NCBI RefSeq assembly: GCF_024436415.1
Contig: NZ_JAFMZQ010000001.1
Location: forward strand, 930,001 to 994,000
Length of the DNA: 64,000 nucleotides
Origin: Pedobacter deserti
GTDB lineage: Bacteria; Bacteroidota; Bacteroidia; Sphingobacteriales; Sphingobacteriaceae
Direction of reading: 5' to 3'
Shown here: in pieces, positions 34,402 through 44,238 of the stretch
How the letters are laid out: each line of letters begins with the position of its first letter
Position numbering within the stretch: the first letter of the stretch is position 1
Notes under the pieces: generated by a model
What the model was told of the DNA's origin: nothing
The model's input: only the letters and a program-made list of their open reading frames with translations
The model's database searches: none
Made by a program: the position numbers and the translations under genes

Positions 34402-35478
34402 CTAAATAAATCTGTAGCCAAATTGTTTACCGATCTGAGAAACGATTGCCTTAACTTGCTGTTCAGATGATTTAGGATAGATCAGTAAAGAATTTCCCTC
34501 ATCCACCACGATAAAGTTGTCCAGTCCTCTTATAATAGCCAGTTTATCAGAGTTGATATGAATGATACTATTAGATGTATCCCTAACATCTATTTGTTTT
34601 GCAGAAATCACATTATTGTTTTCGTCTTTTGGAGCCGCTTCATATAAGGAAGCCCACGTGCCCAAGTCAGACCACCCGAACTCTGCAGGGATGGTATACA
34701 CATTGTCCGCCTGTTCCATAATGGCATAGTCAATGGAAATATTGGGCGAAGTTGGATAATGTCTGTTAATGAATGTTTGTTCCTCAGTCGTATTGTATAC
34801 AGGATTCCCTTTTTCAAAAAGCGTATGTATTTCTGAGGAGTGTTCTTTTAGGGCCTTTAAAATTGACTCAACTTTCCAGATAAAGATTCCGGCATTCCAC
34901 AGATAGTTGCCTTCAGCTAAATACTCCTTTGCTTTCTCTAAGCTGGGCTTTTCCCGGAATTGCAGCACTTTATGAACCCCGGCAAGATTGTCGGTAGAAT
35001 AATTGATGTAGCCGTAGCCGGTATCCGGCCTTGTCGGAGTTATACCTAAAGTAACCAGCGCTTCATTTGCTTCGGTAAAGGCAAGGGCTTGCCTGATCTT
35101 TTGAATAAAGATGTCTTCGTAAAGAATAAAGTGATCGGAGGGTGCAACGACAATATTTGCCTCAGGGTTTATCGCGCTTATTTTGAAAGACGCATACGCA
35201 ATGCATGGTGCAGTGTTATTTCTACTGGGTTCACAGATGATTTGCCGGCTTTTGATGCCATTCAATTGATCCATGATAATAGACTCATATTGCCCATTGG
35301 TTACAATATATATGTTTTCTGCCGGACAAAGCTTCAGGAACCGCTCATAGGTGAGCTGGAGCAGTGATTTTCCGACACCGAGGATATCAATAAACTGTTT
35401 AGGAAAATTATTGCGGCTTTTTGGCCAGAAGCGGCTTCCGACGCCTCCGGCCATAATGAATACATAATTATTCGACAT
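34402..35478 (-). CDS. manC: Mannose-1-phosphate guanylyltransferase
   Basis: The 358-residue protein has the GDP-mannose pyrophosphorylase signature MAGGVGSRFWPKSR...FPKQF at the N-terminus, IVVAPSDHFI, FREKPSLEKAKEYL and WNAGIFIWK. It lacks the C-terminal isomerase domain of two-domain ManC/AlgA proteins, as usual in Bacteroidota. It makes GDP-mannose from mannose-1-phosphate and GTP, feeding gmd and fcl upstream on the same strand. Its start shares one base with the fcl stop. Confidence 0.94.
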   Translation of the reverse strand: MSNNYVFIMAGGVGSRFWPKSRNNFPKQFIDILGVGKSLLQLTYERFLKLCPAENIYIVTNGQYESIIMDQLNGIKSRQIICEPSRNNTAPCIAYASFKISAINPEANIVVAPSDHFILYEDIFIQKIRQALAFTEANEALVTLGITPTRPDTGYGYINYSTDNLAGVHKVLQFREKPSLEKAKEYLAEGNYLWNAGIFIWKVESILKALKEHSSEIHTLFEKGNPVYNTTEEQTFINRHYPTSPNISIDYAIMEQADNVYTIPAEFGWSDLGTWASLYEAAPKDENNNVISAKQIDVRDTSNSIIHINSDKLAIIRGLDNFIVVDEGNSLLIYPKSSEQQVKAIVSQIGKQFGYRFI

Positions 35479-36410
35479 TAGTTCCAGTTCAAGTCTTTAA
35501 CGTCAGTATAAACTTTGGTAATGCCTTCTTCCAGCGTAACCTTAGCTTTCCAGCCTTGTGCATGCAATTTACTTACATCCATCAGTTTTCTTGGAGTGCC
35601 ATCAGGCTTAGAGGTGTCGGTTTTAATTTCACCTTCAAAGCCTACAACTTTAGCCACCAGTTGAGCTAATTCAAGTATGGTTACGTCTTCGCCTACGCCG
35701 ATGTTTACAAGCCCGGGCTCATTATAGGTCTGCATCAGATAGTAACAAGCATCGGCCAGATCATCTACATACAGGAACTCCCGTTTCGGTGTGCCGGTTC
35801 CCCAGATGGTAACTGACGGTTCGTTGTTGTTTTTGGCTGTGATTACTTTACGGATCAATGCCGGCAATACATGCGAGTTGTTCAGGTCGTAATTGTCGTT
35901 AGGCCCGTAAAGATTGGTGGGCATACAGGAGATATAGTTGCAGCCGTATTGCGAACGGTAAGCATCGCAGAGCTTAATGCCTGCGATCTTGGCAATGGCA
36001 TAAGGCTCGTTGGTAGGCTCCAGTTCACCGGTCAACAAATAATCTTCTTTTAAGGGCTGCGGAGCCAGTTTAGGATAAATGCAGGAAGAACCGAGGAACA
36101 TGAGTTTCTTTACATCGTTTTTATAAGACGAATGTATCACGTTGTTCTGGATCATCAGGTTTTCGTACAGAAAATCTGCACGGTAGGTATTGTTGGCAAG
36201 GATGCCGCCAACCTTTGCTGCCGCAAGAAAAACATAGTCTGGTTTTTCTGCAGCGAAAAATGCTGCGACTGCAGCCTGATCTCTCAGGTCTAATTCTTTT
36301 GAAGAGCGGGTTATAATGTTAGTATAGCCTTCACTTTGCAGTTTTCTGACGATAGCAGAGCCTACCATACCGTTATGACCCGCTACATATACTTTGTCTG
36401 AGATTTCCAT
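35478..36410 (-). CDS. fcl: GDP-L-fucose synthase
   Basis: The 310-residue short-chain dehydrogenase-like protein has the NADP-binding [10 protein letters not shown] at the start, the catalytic YAIAK (Tyr-x3-Lys), [10 protein letters not shown] and [16 protein letters not shown], all typical of Fcl/WcaG. It epimerises and reduces GDP-4-keto-6-deoxymannose to GDP-L-fucose. It sits 2 bp after gmd and overlaps manC by one base. Confidence 0.95.
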   Translation of the reverse strand: MEISDKVYVAGHNGMVGSAIVRKLQSEGYTNIITRSSKELDLRDQAAVAAFFAAEKPDYVFLAAAKVGGILANNTYRADFLYENLMIQNNVIHSSYKNDVKKLMFLGSSCIYPKLAPQPLKEDYLLTGELEPTNEPYAIAKIAGIKLCDAYRSQYGCNYISCMPTNLYGPNDNYDLNNSHVLPALIRKVITAKNNNEPSVTIWGTGTPKREFLYVDDLADACYYLMQTYNEPGLVNIGVGEDVTILELAQLVAKVVGFEGEIKTDTSKPDGTPRKLMDVSKLHAQGWKAKVTLEEGITKVYTDVKDLNWN

Positions 36411-36412
36411 TA

Positions 36413-37525
36413 CTATTCGTATTGGTTTTTAACTGCATAGCCAGCGTCTTTCAGCATCTTTTCTTTTTGGAAATGCTGAACATCTGAAGTCATCATGTCG
36501 TTAACCAATCCTGCCAGGTCGTATTTCGGCATCCAGTTTAGTTTTTCTTTGCACTTGGTTGGGTCGCCGATAAGCAAATCAACCTCCGTAGGTCTGAAAT
36601 AACGTGGGTCAACAGCAACGACTTCTTTACCGGGTTCAATCTGGAATTCTGGTTTGCTGCAGGATACCACATAGCCTTTTTCTTCTGCGCCCTCACCTTT
36701 AAATTCAAGCGTGATACCCACTTCTCCAAAAGCCATCTTGATGAAGTCGCGCACGGTGGTGGTTACACCAGTCGCAATCACAAAGTCTTCTGGTTTTTCT
36801 TGCTGAAGAATTAACCACATGGCCTCAACGTAATCTTTAGCATGACCCCAGTCGCGTTGTGCATTAAGGTTTCCAAGGTATAGTTTGTCTTGCAGACCCA
36901 AGGCAATTTTAGCGGTACCGCGCGTAATTTTACGGGTAACGAATGTTTCGCCGCGTAATGGGCTCTCGTGGTTAAATAAAATACCGTTGCATGCATACAT
37001 GCCATAAGCTTCCCTGTAGTTTACTGTGATCCAGTAAGCGTACATTTTAGCCACAGCATAAGGAGAACGGGGGTAGAATGGTGTGGTTTCTGATTGAGGC
37101 ACTGCCTGAACCAAACCGTACAGTTCTGAAGTAGAAGCCTGATATACTTTAGTCTTTTCAACAAGACCTAGTATGCGGATGGCTTCTAAAATCCTTAAAG
37201 TTCCAATACCATCTGCATTGGCAGTATATTCTGGAGTCTCGAAACTTACATGCACATGGCTCATAGCACCCAGGTTATAAATCTCGTCAGGTTGTACCTG
37301 CTGAATGATACGGATCAAATTTGTAGAATCACTTAAATCACCGTAATGCAAAACAAACTTAACATTACTTTCATGAGGGTCCTGGTACAGGTGATCGATA
37401 CGATCTGTGTTAAAAAGAGAGCTACGACGTTTAATTCCGTGTACTTCATAACCTTTTTTTAGTAAAAAGTCGGCTAGGTAAGAGCCGTCTTGACCTGTTA
37501 CTCCTGTAATGAGTGCTTTTTTCAT
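36413..37525 (-). CDS. gmd: GDP-mannose 4,6-dehydratase
   Basis: The ATG at 37525 ([20 protein letters not shown]) is the family start and gives 370 residues; an in-frame ATG at 37570 only adds a non-conserved leader. Family motifs include [21 protein letters not shown] with the catalytic Tyr and Lys, [16 protein letters not shown] and [11 protein letters not shown]. It converts GDP-mannose to GDP-4-keto-6-deoxymannose, the substrate of the fcl product encoded next. Confidence 0.96.
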   Translation of the reverse strand: MKKALITGVTGQDGSYLADFLLKKGYEVHGIKRRSSLFNTDRIDHLYQDPHESNVKFVLHYGDLSDSTNLIRIIQQVQPDEIYNLGAMSHVHVSFETPEYTANADGIGTLRILEAIRILGLVEKTKVYQASTSELYGLVQAVPQSETTPFYPRSPYAVAKMYAYWITVNYREAYGMYACNGILFNHESPLRGETFVTRKITRGTAKIALGLQDKLYLGNLNAQRDWGHAKDYVEAMWLILQQEKPEDFVIATGVTTTVRDFIKMAFGEVGITLEFKGEGAEEKGYVVSCSKPEFQIEPGKEVVAVDPRYFRPTEVDLLIGDPTKCKEKLNWMPKYDLAGLVNDMMTSDVQHFQKEKMLKDAGYAVKNQYE

Positions 37526-37604
37526 CGATTTAATTTTGGAAAAGTTTTGTTTTGACGATTTTGCCGACAAATGTAATGAGTTTGCCGTATTATGCTATTG
37601 ATTG

Positions 37605-38309
37605 TTAAAAGTTTAGTGATTTATTAACGGCTTCTTTCAGCAATGGCTCGATCATCCCATGGGCAATGTCAAATTGCTGTTCCAGAGTAAGGTTAGTATT
37701 ATCCAGAATAAATGCGTCTTTTGCGCAGATCAAAGGGCTTTCGCTGCGGGTAGTGTCATCGTAGTCCCGTTGTGTGAGATTAGCCAGTACCTGATCTAGG
37801 GTTATATCGACATCTTTAGCAGCAAGTTCAGCATGCCGGCGTTCGGCCCGCTTTGCAGGATCGGCAGTCATAAACAGTTTCACCTGGGCATAAGGAAATA
37901 CGCGCGTACCAATGTCCCGGCCATCCATGATGATGCTCTGCTGTCGGCCTAAAGCTTGCTGCAATTGGACTAATCTTTTGCGTACAGAAGTGAGTTGACT
38001 GACTTTGCTAACCATCTCTGAAACGTACATTTTCCTAATTTCCCATGTTACGTCTTCACCGTTTAGCATTATGCGGTTTCCGATTTCCGATTGTTCAAAC
38101 AAGATTTCGGCTGTTTCAAGGGAGCGATTCACATCCTTCTCACATCTAATGTCTGTTTTTTGATTGATGAAGTGGAGTGTGGTTGCGCGGTACATTGCGC
38201 CGCTATCCACGTAAGTGATTCCTAGCCTTGTAGCAAGTTGTTTTGCGAGCGTACTTTTGCCACACGATGAAAACCCATCTATGGCTACAACAATATTGAC
38301 TTGACTCAT
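37605..38309 (-). CDS. cmk: Cytidylate kinase
   Basis: The 234-residue protein has the P-loop GFSSCGKSTLAKQ, the YVDSGAMYRA motif, MDGRDIGTRVFP and RDYDDTTR, all standard for Cmk. It phosphorylates CMP and dCMP. It is a housekeeping enzyme, but it also recycles the CMP released by CMP-sugar transferases, which may explain its place between capsule genes. It has its own -7 box and precedes gmd by 79 bp on the same strand. Confidence 0.95.
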   Translation of the reverse strand: MSQVNIVVAIDGFSSCGKSTLAKQLATRLGITYVDSGAMYRATTLHFINQKTDIRCEKDVNRSLETAEILFEQSEIGNRIMLNGEDVTWEIRKMYVSEMVSKVSQLTSVRKRLVQLQQALGRQQSIIMDGRDIGTRVFPYAQVKLFMTADPAKRAERRHAELAAKDVDITLDQVLANLTQRDYDDTTRSESPLICAKDAFILDNTNLTLEQQFDIAHGMIEPLLKEAVNKSLNF

Positions 38310-38330
38310 AATGGTAGTTTATTGTTGTTA

Positions 38331-38338
38331 CAAATATA
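38331..38338 (-). promoter_or_regulatory. Probable -7 box for cmk
   Basis: The minus strand reads TATATTTG, a full TAnnTTTG match, 21 bp upstream of the cmk start. The rest of the divergent gap (to 38466) holds GTGTATATAGTACAC (38362-38376), an imperfect palindrome. Confidence 0.5.
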
Positions 38339-38466
38339 GTGTAAAAATGTTGGTGTGTATATAGTACACTAAGTAATTTGTTTCTGGTAATAATTTACTT
38401 TCCATTTTTATGGATTATTTGGAAAAAAAGTCGCAGTTTGGCTCCAGAAATATTCTGTATTTTAAT

Positions 38467-39864
38467 ATGAGGAAAATCAAATCTATCTGTTGTATTGGAG
38501 CGGGCTACGTTGGTGGACCCACTATGGCGGTAATTGCAAAGCAATGTCCTGAAATTAAAGTTACTGTAGTTGATTTAAACAAGGCCAGGATTGCTGCTTG
38601 GAACGATCCTGATACGGAAAACATCCCAGTATATGAACCGGGTCTAAGTGAGGTTGTAGCAGAAGCGCGAGGTCGGAACTTGTTCTTCTCAACAGATGTT
38701 GATAACGCAATTGCAGAAGCCGAGATGGTTTTTATCTCGGTCAATACGCCGACGAAGACTTATGGCGCCGGGAAGGGGCAGGGTGCGGATTTGAAATGGA
38801 TTGAGCTTTGTGCACGTCAAATTGCGCGTGTTTCTAAGAGTGATAAGATCATTGTAGAGAAATCTACTTTGCCTGTGCGTACTGCTGAGGCGGTTCGTGA
38901 TATTTTAGATAATACCGGTAATGGTGTGAACTTCCAAGTCCTTTCTAATCCGGAATTTTTAGCGGAAGGCACTGCAGTAGAAGATTTGTTAATGCCCGAT
39001 CGTGTGTTGATCGGCGGTGATCAGACACCTGAAGGTAAAGAAGCTATACAAGCATTGGTTGATATTTACGCACACTGGATTCCGCGAGAACGTATTTTAA
39101 CAACGAATGTGTGGTCTTCCGAGCTTTCAAAGTTAGTAGCGAACGCTTATCTAGCGCAGCGAATATCATCAATTAATTCTATATCTGAACTTTGCGAGAA
39201 GACAGAAGCAGATGTGAGTGAAGTGGCGCGTGCGATTGGTACGGACAGCCGTATCGGCTCTAAGTTTTTGAAAGCTTCAGTAGGTTTTGGTGGTTCTTGT
39301 TTCCAGAAGGATATTCTTAACCTAGTGTATATTTCTCGTACTTTCGGTTTAAAGGAAGTTGCTGACTACTGGGAGCAGGTCATTATTATGAACGATCATC
39401 AGAAAAAGCGTTTTGCGAACAATATCGTGAAAGAACTCTATAATACAGTGTCAGGCAAGAAGATAGCTTTCTTGGGTTGGGCATTTAAAAAGGATACCAA
39501 CGATACTCGTGAGTCCGCAGCGATCTACGTTGCGGATGAGCTTTTGAATGAGCAGGCACAGATCGGGGTCTATGATCCTAAGGTTCAGGAGCATCAAATT
39601 CTTGGTGATCTAGACTATCTGAATACGCGTAGTCCTGAAGACAATCGTGAGCAGGTAAAGGTATTTGAGGATCCGTATCGTGCCTGTGAAGGTGCACACG
39701 CAATCGCTATCCTGACGGAGTGGGATGAATTTAAAGATTATGATTGGCAGCGTATCTATGATAACATGCTGAAGCCCGCGAAAATTTTCGATGGCCGTAA
39801 TATTCTGGATGCGCAAAAGCTACGAGCGATTGGATTCAAGGTGAAGTCCATTGGGGTGAATTAA
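38467..39864 (+). CDS. ugd: UDP-glucose 6-dehydrogenase (animal-type)
   Basis: The ATG at 38467 ([20 protein letters not shown]) fits the family start and gives 465 residues; an in-frame ATG at 38410 adds a leader without similarity. It has the NAD-binding [21 protein letters not shown], the STLPVRT motif, the catalytic Cys in [14 protein letters not shown] and a C-terminal UDP-binding domain. The two-fold oxidation yields UDP-glucuronate. Length and motifs are those of the eukaryote-like group. The last 77 codons also occur as an isolated, diverged copy at 42800-43030. Confidence 0.95.
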   Translation: MRKIKSICCIGAGYVGGPTMAVIAKQCPEIKVTVVDLNKARIAAWNDPDTENIPVYEPGLSEVVAEARGRNLFFSTDVDNAIAEAEMVFISVNTPTKTYGAGKGQGADLKWIELCARQIARVSKSDKIIVEKSTLPVRTAEAVRDILDNTGNGVNFQVLSNPEFLAEGTAVEDLLMPDRVLIGGDQTPEGKEAIQALVDIYAHWIPRERILTTNVWSSELSKLVANAYLAQRISSINSISELCEKTEADVSEVARAIGTDSRIGSKFLKASVGFGGSCFQKDILNLVYISRTFGLKEVADYWEQVIIMNDHQKKRFANNIVKELYNTVSGKKIAFLGWAFKKDTNDTRESAAIYVADELLNEQAQIGVYDPKVQEHQILGDLDYLNTRSPEDNREQVKVFEDPYRACEGAHAIAILTEWDEFKDYDWQRIYDNMLKPAKIFDGRNILDAQKLRAIGFKVKSIGVN

Positions 39865-39869
39865 TCAGC

Positions 39870-40646
39870 ATGAACAGGATTTTCAAAGGTTGTATTTATT
39901 TTTTGAGTGTTATAGTATCAACGGATGGTTTTGCTCAGCAGCGGAAGTTTTCGCTTGATTTAGAGGCAGCCCACTTTCAAAACGTTGAGGACAACCTAGT
40001 GCCGCTGAGGAATGTAGGACCGGCGGTTCACATCGGGGTAGCCTATTCTATTGAGAGGTTCGAAAGTATAGATTTGTTTAGACTTAGTTCCACGCTTACT
40101 CTACCAAAAACGGCCATTGAGAATGTGAGGGAATCCTATACGGGCAAGCTGTCATTATCTTATGACCGGCTTTATAATATAAAGGAGAAATTCTTCTTAG
40201 GATTCTCTATTAATGCCGATTATCGCGACGGCTTTTATAAGGCCATAGATCAAAGCCATTTATATTGGACAAGTTTTTTAGGAGGTGGTCTATCGGGTGA
40301 TTTTAAGCAGAGGGTGGGGAACTCCGCGAACTTAACAATGCATTTCAATATCCCTGTGTTTGGACTTGTTAGTAGACCTGCGATAGACCGCTATTATAAA
40401 GTAGATGATCCGTCTCTAGGCAATTTAATTAAGTTGAATCATAGTAACTATTCTTTTGCACTAGCTAATCAATATATAAACCCAAAATTAGAAGTGATGT
40501 ATGATTTCAAAGTTGCAACTGGCGTTGCAATGGGGTTATTTTTGCGAAGCCAATATTTGAAAACAGTACCCAAGAACAGCGGCCGGTATGAAGAGTTTCA
40601 AAATGGGTTCGGTATTGTTGTTTCACATAATAGAGTTTTAAGATGA
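39870..40646 (+). CDS. Exported beta-barrel-like protein of unknown function
   Basis: The 258-residue protein has a signal peptide (MNRIFKGCIYFLSVIVSTDG, cleavage after FAQ) and then alternating hydrophobic/polar strands with many aromatic ends, such as FSLDLEAAHFQ, GKLSLSYDRLY and KFFLGFSINADYRD, which suggest a small outer-membrane barrel. I do not recognise a family. It starts 5 bp after ugd and overlaps the following serine hydrolase gene by four bases (ATGA), so the two and the acyltransferase after them look like one unit. Confidence 0.75.
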   Translation: MNRIFKGCIYFLSVIVSTDGFAQQRKFSLDLEAAHFQNVEDNLVPLRNVGPAVHIGVAYSIERFESIDLFRLSSTLTLPKTAIENVRESYTGKLSLSYDRLYNIKEKFFLGFSINADYRDGFYKAIDQSHLYWTSFLGGGLSGDFKQRVGNSANLTMHFNIPVFGLVSRPAIDRYYKVDDPSLGNLIKLNHSNYSFALANQYINPKLEVMYDFKVATGVAMGLFLRSQYLKTVPKNSGRYEEFQNGFGIVVSHNRVLR

Positions 40647-41689
40647 GAGTGCTTAGCTTGCTGTTATCGTTGTTGTTCTTTTGCGCTTGTTTGAAGGAAA
40701 ATCCGATGAAATCAGATAACAGGAGTTTGGTGCCTATGGAATTGAATGATGGTTTGGCGATATCGACGCTGGCCGAGCAGCAGTTAGATGAGAAAAAAAT
40801 TAAGCAAGCCTTTGATATTTTTTATTCTAATAAGCTACCCTTGTCCAGAGGACTAACCATTATCAGAAACAATTTCCTGGTTGCTGAGGCGTATGCCCGG
40901 GACAGAAGTGACATTGATAAGATCGACAACATACAGTCTTGTACGAAGAGTATTACAGCATTGTTGATCGGTATGGCTATCCAAGACGGTTTAATTGCAT
41001 CCGTGAATGATCCAATATCAAAGTATATTCCAGAATATTTCAATACTGACGCATCAAAAAGGAAAATCTCTATCAGGAACTGCTTAACTATGCAGGGCGG
41101 TTTGGAATTTGGGGGTAATGGGGAGTCTGAAAAGATGGTCAACACCAGCGGGAGTTCAATTGAATTTGTACTAAAAAAGCCCATGCTGGCCGATACCGGA
41201 AGTACTTTTCTGTACTCAGATTTGTTGCCTCAATTGTTAACAGGTTTATTACATAAAGTGACCCCTGACGGCGTAGAAGCCTATGCGAAGCAAAAGCTTT
41301 TTGATCCTTTGGGTATCGACCAATATATCTGGGAAAAAACAAAAGATGGCATTAATATCGGTGCATTTTCTATTTTTATTACAAATCGAGACTTGGCTAA
41401 GATTGGCATGTTGTGTGTTAATAATGGTGTTTTTGATGGGTTACAGATTGTTGGTTCAGATTGGATTAAAGTGTCTTCCCAAAAACAAGCGAAAGACGCC
41501 CCGTATGGTTATGGATTTTATGTGAATTCTGATCAGTCCTATCAAATGCGGGGCAATGGTGGTCAATTTGTATATATCGACCCTATAAAAAAGTTAGTTA
41601 TTACATACACAGCTTTACCTTACAGCGGCCCAAGCCTTTGGGGTAATACGACCGAGTTGGTGAATCTAATAAGGGATGCTTGTAATTGA
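40643..41689 (+). CDS. Beta-lactamase-fold serine hydrolase lipoprotein
   Basis: The 348-residue protein has a short lipoprotein-like signal (LLFFCACLK, Cys16). It then has the serine hydrolase motifs of the class C beta-lactamase/esterase group: Ser99-x-x-Lys102 (SCTK), a Tyr191-Ser-Asp193 triad element and MRGNGGQF near the C-terminus in place of KTG. Such proteins are often esterases or D-peptidases. Between a barrel protein and an acyltransferase it could remove or transfer acyl groups on the polysaccharide in the periplasm; this is inference. Confidence 0.82.
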   Translation: MRVLSLLLSLLFFCACLKENPMKSDNRSLVPMELNDGLAISTLAEQQLDEKKIKQAFDIFYSNKLPLSRGLTIIRNNFLVAEAYARDRSDIDKIDNIQSCTKSITALLIGMAIQDGLIASVNDPISKYIPEYFNTDASKRKISIRNCLTMQGGLEFGGNGESEKMVNTSGSSIEFVLKKPMLADTGSTFLYSDLLPQLLTGLLHKVTPDGVEAYAKQKLFDPLGIDQYIWEKTKDGINIGAFSIFITNRDLAKIGMLCVNNGVFDGLQIVGSDWIKVSSQKQAKDAPYGYGFYVNSDQSYQMRGNGGQFVYIDPIKKLVITYTALPYSGPSLWGNTTELVNLIRDACN

Positions 41690-41691
41690 AA

Positions 41692-42750
41692 ATGAAAAAT
41701 AAGCTTGAAAAACTGGAAGCGATCAGAGGAATAGCTGCGCTATATGTTGTTTTCCACCATTCCTTTTTTTCTGAACACTTTATTGTTCTTGGTTTTAACC
41801 TTTCGTTCTTTTTTAAATTTGGTCAGGAAGCAGTGATCTTATTTTTTCTCATGTCGGGCTTTGTTATCGGATATTCATTTGAGAAGTCTAGGGACAAGGG
41901 GTTTAGGAATTATTTTCAAAAAAGATTTTATCGGATATACATCCCTTTGTTCTTGGTCTTTTTAGGTCATTATATCCTTAGTTCAATTGAAGCAAATGGA
42001 TTGGTCCAGGTCGACATATGGCAACTCGTCGCGAACGTTTTTATGCTGCAAGACGTTAGTTCATTAAAACCGAATGTAATTGCAGACCCTTTCTTGGGTA
42101 ATGCTCCACTTTGGTCGCTGTCTTATGAGTGGTGGTTTTATATGACTTTCTACTTGCTTTATAGTCTACGTTCAAGGCATGTCAACTTGAATTCAGAAGT
42201 ATTCGTAATAGTGGCAGTTAGCAGCGTCAGTTACTTGGTTTTCCCTAATTTCTTGAATAGACTTTTAATGTACTATGGGATTTGGTGGGTTGGCGTGGCC
42301 ATGGCGAAGAGTTTTATTGCGCATAACAAGGTGGTCCTTTCTGACTTGTTTGTGCCTTTCTCAGGTATTTTAATTGCGACATTGGTATTGAGTTTTAACG
42401 CTTACATACATGCTGGAACTATATCCTCAATTGGCGTTTCACCGCTGTTAGAACTAAGGCATTTTGCGTTTGCTCTTGTCGCAGTACTTATAGCTCTATT
42501 GTGGCAATCTCGGAAATGGAGATTCTTCGACATGATCTTTGGAAAATTCGCCGTTTTTGCACCGGTATCTTATGTGTTATATATATCACATTATTTCCTA
42601 GTGTCTCATGCCCGCTACTTAAGCGTGATTAATAATAAGTACGTGGCGTTTACTTTATACCTAGGCGTTGCGTTAGGTTTTTCATACCTTATTGAGGTTG
42701 TAGTTTACCCGCGAGCAAAAAAAATCATTACCCAAAGGATAGCCAGATAG
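41692..42750 (+). CDS. Acyltransferase 3 family membrane protein
   Basis: The ATG at 41692 lies 3 bases after the upstream stop; a TTG two codons earlier is less likely. The 352-residue protein has the family start KLEAIRGIAALYVVFHHS with the catalytic His pair region, the FFLMSGFVI segment and about ten membrane helices. It should acylate a surface glycan. It is the last gene of the cassette inserted between ugd and the leftover ugd tail. Confidence 0.88.
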   Translation: MKNKLEKLEAIRGIAALYVVFHHSFFSEHFIVLGFNLSFFFKFGQEAVILFFLMSGFVIGYSFEKSRDKGFRNYFQKRFYRIYIPLFLVFLGHYILSSIEANGLVQVDIWQLVANVFMLQDVSSLKPNVIADPFLGNAPLWSLSYEWWFYMTFYLLYSLRSRHVNLNSEVFVIVAVSSVSYLVFPNFLNRLLMYYGIWWVGVAMAKSFIAHNKVVLSDLFVPFSGILIATLVLSFNAYIHAGTISSIGVSPLLELRHFAFALVAVLIALLWQSRKWRFFDMIFGKFAVFAPVSYVLYISHYFLVSHARYLSVINNKYVAFTLYLGVALGFSYLIEVVVYPRAKKIITQRIAR

Positions 42751-42799
42751 TTTATTTCCGTATTTGATCTTAACGATCTCGACTTTTACTACCAGCTAG

Positions 42800-43030
42800 C
42801 CTGAAGAGAACCGCGAACAGGTGAAGGTGTTTAAAGATCCGTATCGTGCTTGTGAGAATGCGCACGCTATTGCTATTCTTACGGAATGGGATGAATTTAA
42901 AGACTACGATTGGCAGCGCATATACGACAATATGAAGAAGCCTGCTAAGATTTTTGATGGCCGTAACATCCTGGATGCGGAGAAATTGCGTGCTATTGGC
43001 TTTAAGGTTAATGCTATTGGTGTTAACTAG
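42800..43030 (+). pseudogene. 3' remnant of a second ugd gene
   Basis: Starting at 42800 the frame reads [25 protein letters not shown]... to the natural end KVNAIGVN, matching the last 76 codons of the intact ugd ([15 protein letters not shown]... KVKSIGVN) with many silent differences. A stop codon lies directly in front (42797-42799), there is no N-terminal part and no start in the family position. It ends in a terminator (43053-43086), so it keeps the original 3' context of a ugd gene. Confidence 0.9.
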
Positions 43031-43052
43031 TTTCTAACGTATATTTTTTTTG

Positions 43053-43086
43053 TCCCGTTATGCTTTGGTGTAACGGGATTTTTTTT
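43053..43086 (+). terminator. Intrinsic terminator after the ugd remnant
   Basis: A perfect 8-bp stem (TCCCGTTA 43053-43060 with TAACGGGA 43071-43078) with a 10-base loop is followed by eight T residues (43079-43086). Confidence 0.9.
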
Positions 43087-43120
43087 GCGCTCGTCATTCC
43101 GAGCGAAGGGAGGAATTCAA
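43087..43120. repeat. Dispersed GCGCTCGTCATTCCGAG-type repeat, copy 1
   Basis: GCGCTCGTCATTCCGAGCG followed by AAGGGAGGAATTC is intergenic here, directly after the terminator. A near copy lies inside rfbD (46254-46311) and a shorter one at 47770-47795. It is of the GTCATTCCGAGCG(A/C)AGCGAGGAATCT type seen scattered in many Bacteroidota genomes. Confidence 0.75.
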
Positions 43121-43182
43121 GCTAACCCGTAAAACTTTGGTAGCTTTTTTGCATTTTTGGAGAATTAATTAATGGGTTATAA

Positions 43183-44238
43183 ATGAACAAGAAGATCCTC
43201 ATTACCGGTGGTGCCGGTTTCATTGGCTCGCACGTGGTGCGCAGGTTTGTGAATACTTATCCTGATTATCAGATTGTAAATCTTGATAAGCTGACTTATG
43301 CTGGTAACCTGGCTAACCTGAAGGATATTGAAGATAAGCCGAATTATAAGTTTGTGCGTTTGGATATTACGGATGCGGCGGAGATCAATGAGTTGTTTGA
43401 GGTGGAAAATTTTGGTGCGGTGATTCATTTGGCTGCGGAGTCGCATGTGGACCGCTCTATTACTGATCCTACGGCCTTTGTAATGACGAACGTGATTGGT
43501 ACGGTGAATTTGCTGAATGCTGCGCGGGAGTACTGGAAGGGTGATTATGATAAGAAGCGTTTTTATCATGTGTCTACCGATGAGGTGTATGGTGCTTTGG
43601 GCGAGTCGGGTATGTTTACGGAGTCTACGGCTTATGATCCGCATAGTCCGTATTCGGCTTCTAAGGCTTCGTCTGATCATTTTGTGCGTGCTTATCATGA
43701 TACATATGGTTTGGATGTGGTGATTTCGAATTGTTCGAATAATTATGGTTCGCATCATTTTCCGGAGAAGCTGATTCCGCTGGCGATTAATAATATCAAA
43801 AAGAACAGGCCTGTGCCGGTGTATGGCAAGGGTGAGAATGTGCGCGACTGGCTTTGGGTGGAAGATCATGCGCGTGCGATTGATGTGATTTTCCATAAGG
43901 CTGCTACGGGGCAGACGTATAATATTGGCGGGCATAATGAGTGGAAGAATATTGATCTGATTCATTTGCTGTGCCGCATTATGGACGAGAAGCTTGGTCG
44001 CGAGCCTGGTGAGTCGGCCAAACTGATCACTTTTGTGACTGACAGGGCGGGTCATGATCTGCGTTATGCGATCGATTCGACGAAGTTGCAGCAGGAGCTG
44101 GGCTGGGTGCCTAGCCTGCAGTTTGAGGAGGGTTTGGCTAAGACTGTCGACTGGTACCTGGAGAATGAGGAATGGCTGAGTAATGTGACTTCGGGTGCTT
44201 ATCAGTCTTATTATGATACGCAATACGCTCAGAGATAG
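43183..44238 (+). CDS. rfbB: dTDP-glucose 4,6-dehydratase
   Basis: The 351-residue protein has GGAGFIGSHVVRRF, the STDEVYG motif, YSASKASSDH with the catalytic Tyr and Lys, and NNYGSHHFPEKLIPLAINN, all standard for RfbB/RmlB. It forms dTDP-4-keto-6-deoxyglucose. It is the first gene of a tight rfbBCAD operon downstream of a terminator. Codon choice (many GGT, GCT and GTG) differs visibly from the A+T-rich capsule genes upstream. Confidence 0.96.
   Translation: MNKKILITGGAGFIGSHVVRRFVNTYPDYQIVNLDKLTYAGNLANLKDIEDKPNYKFVRLDITDAAEINELFEVENFGAVIHLAAESHVDRSITDPTAFVMTNVIGTVNLLNAAREYWKGDYDKKRFYHVSTDEVYGALGESGMFTESTAYDPHSPYSASKASSDHFVRAYHDTYGLDVVISNCSNNYGSHHFPEKLIPLAINNIKKNRPVPVYGKGENVRDWLWVEDHARAIDVIFHKAATGQTYNIGGHNEWKNIDLIHLLCRIMDEKLGREPGESAKLITFVTDRAGHDLRYAIDSTKLQQELGWVPSLQFEEGLAKTVDWYLENEEWLSNVTSGAYQSYYDTQYAQR

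Noticed and set aside
35871-36053. Small plus-strand frame inside fcl
   Set aside because: It is antisense to conserved GDP-fucose synthase sequence and has no domain or promoter.
41686-41691. TTG start for the second acyltransferase
   Set aside because: The ATG two codons later fits the family start and avoids overlap with the upstream stop.
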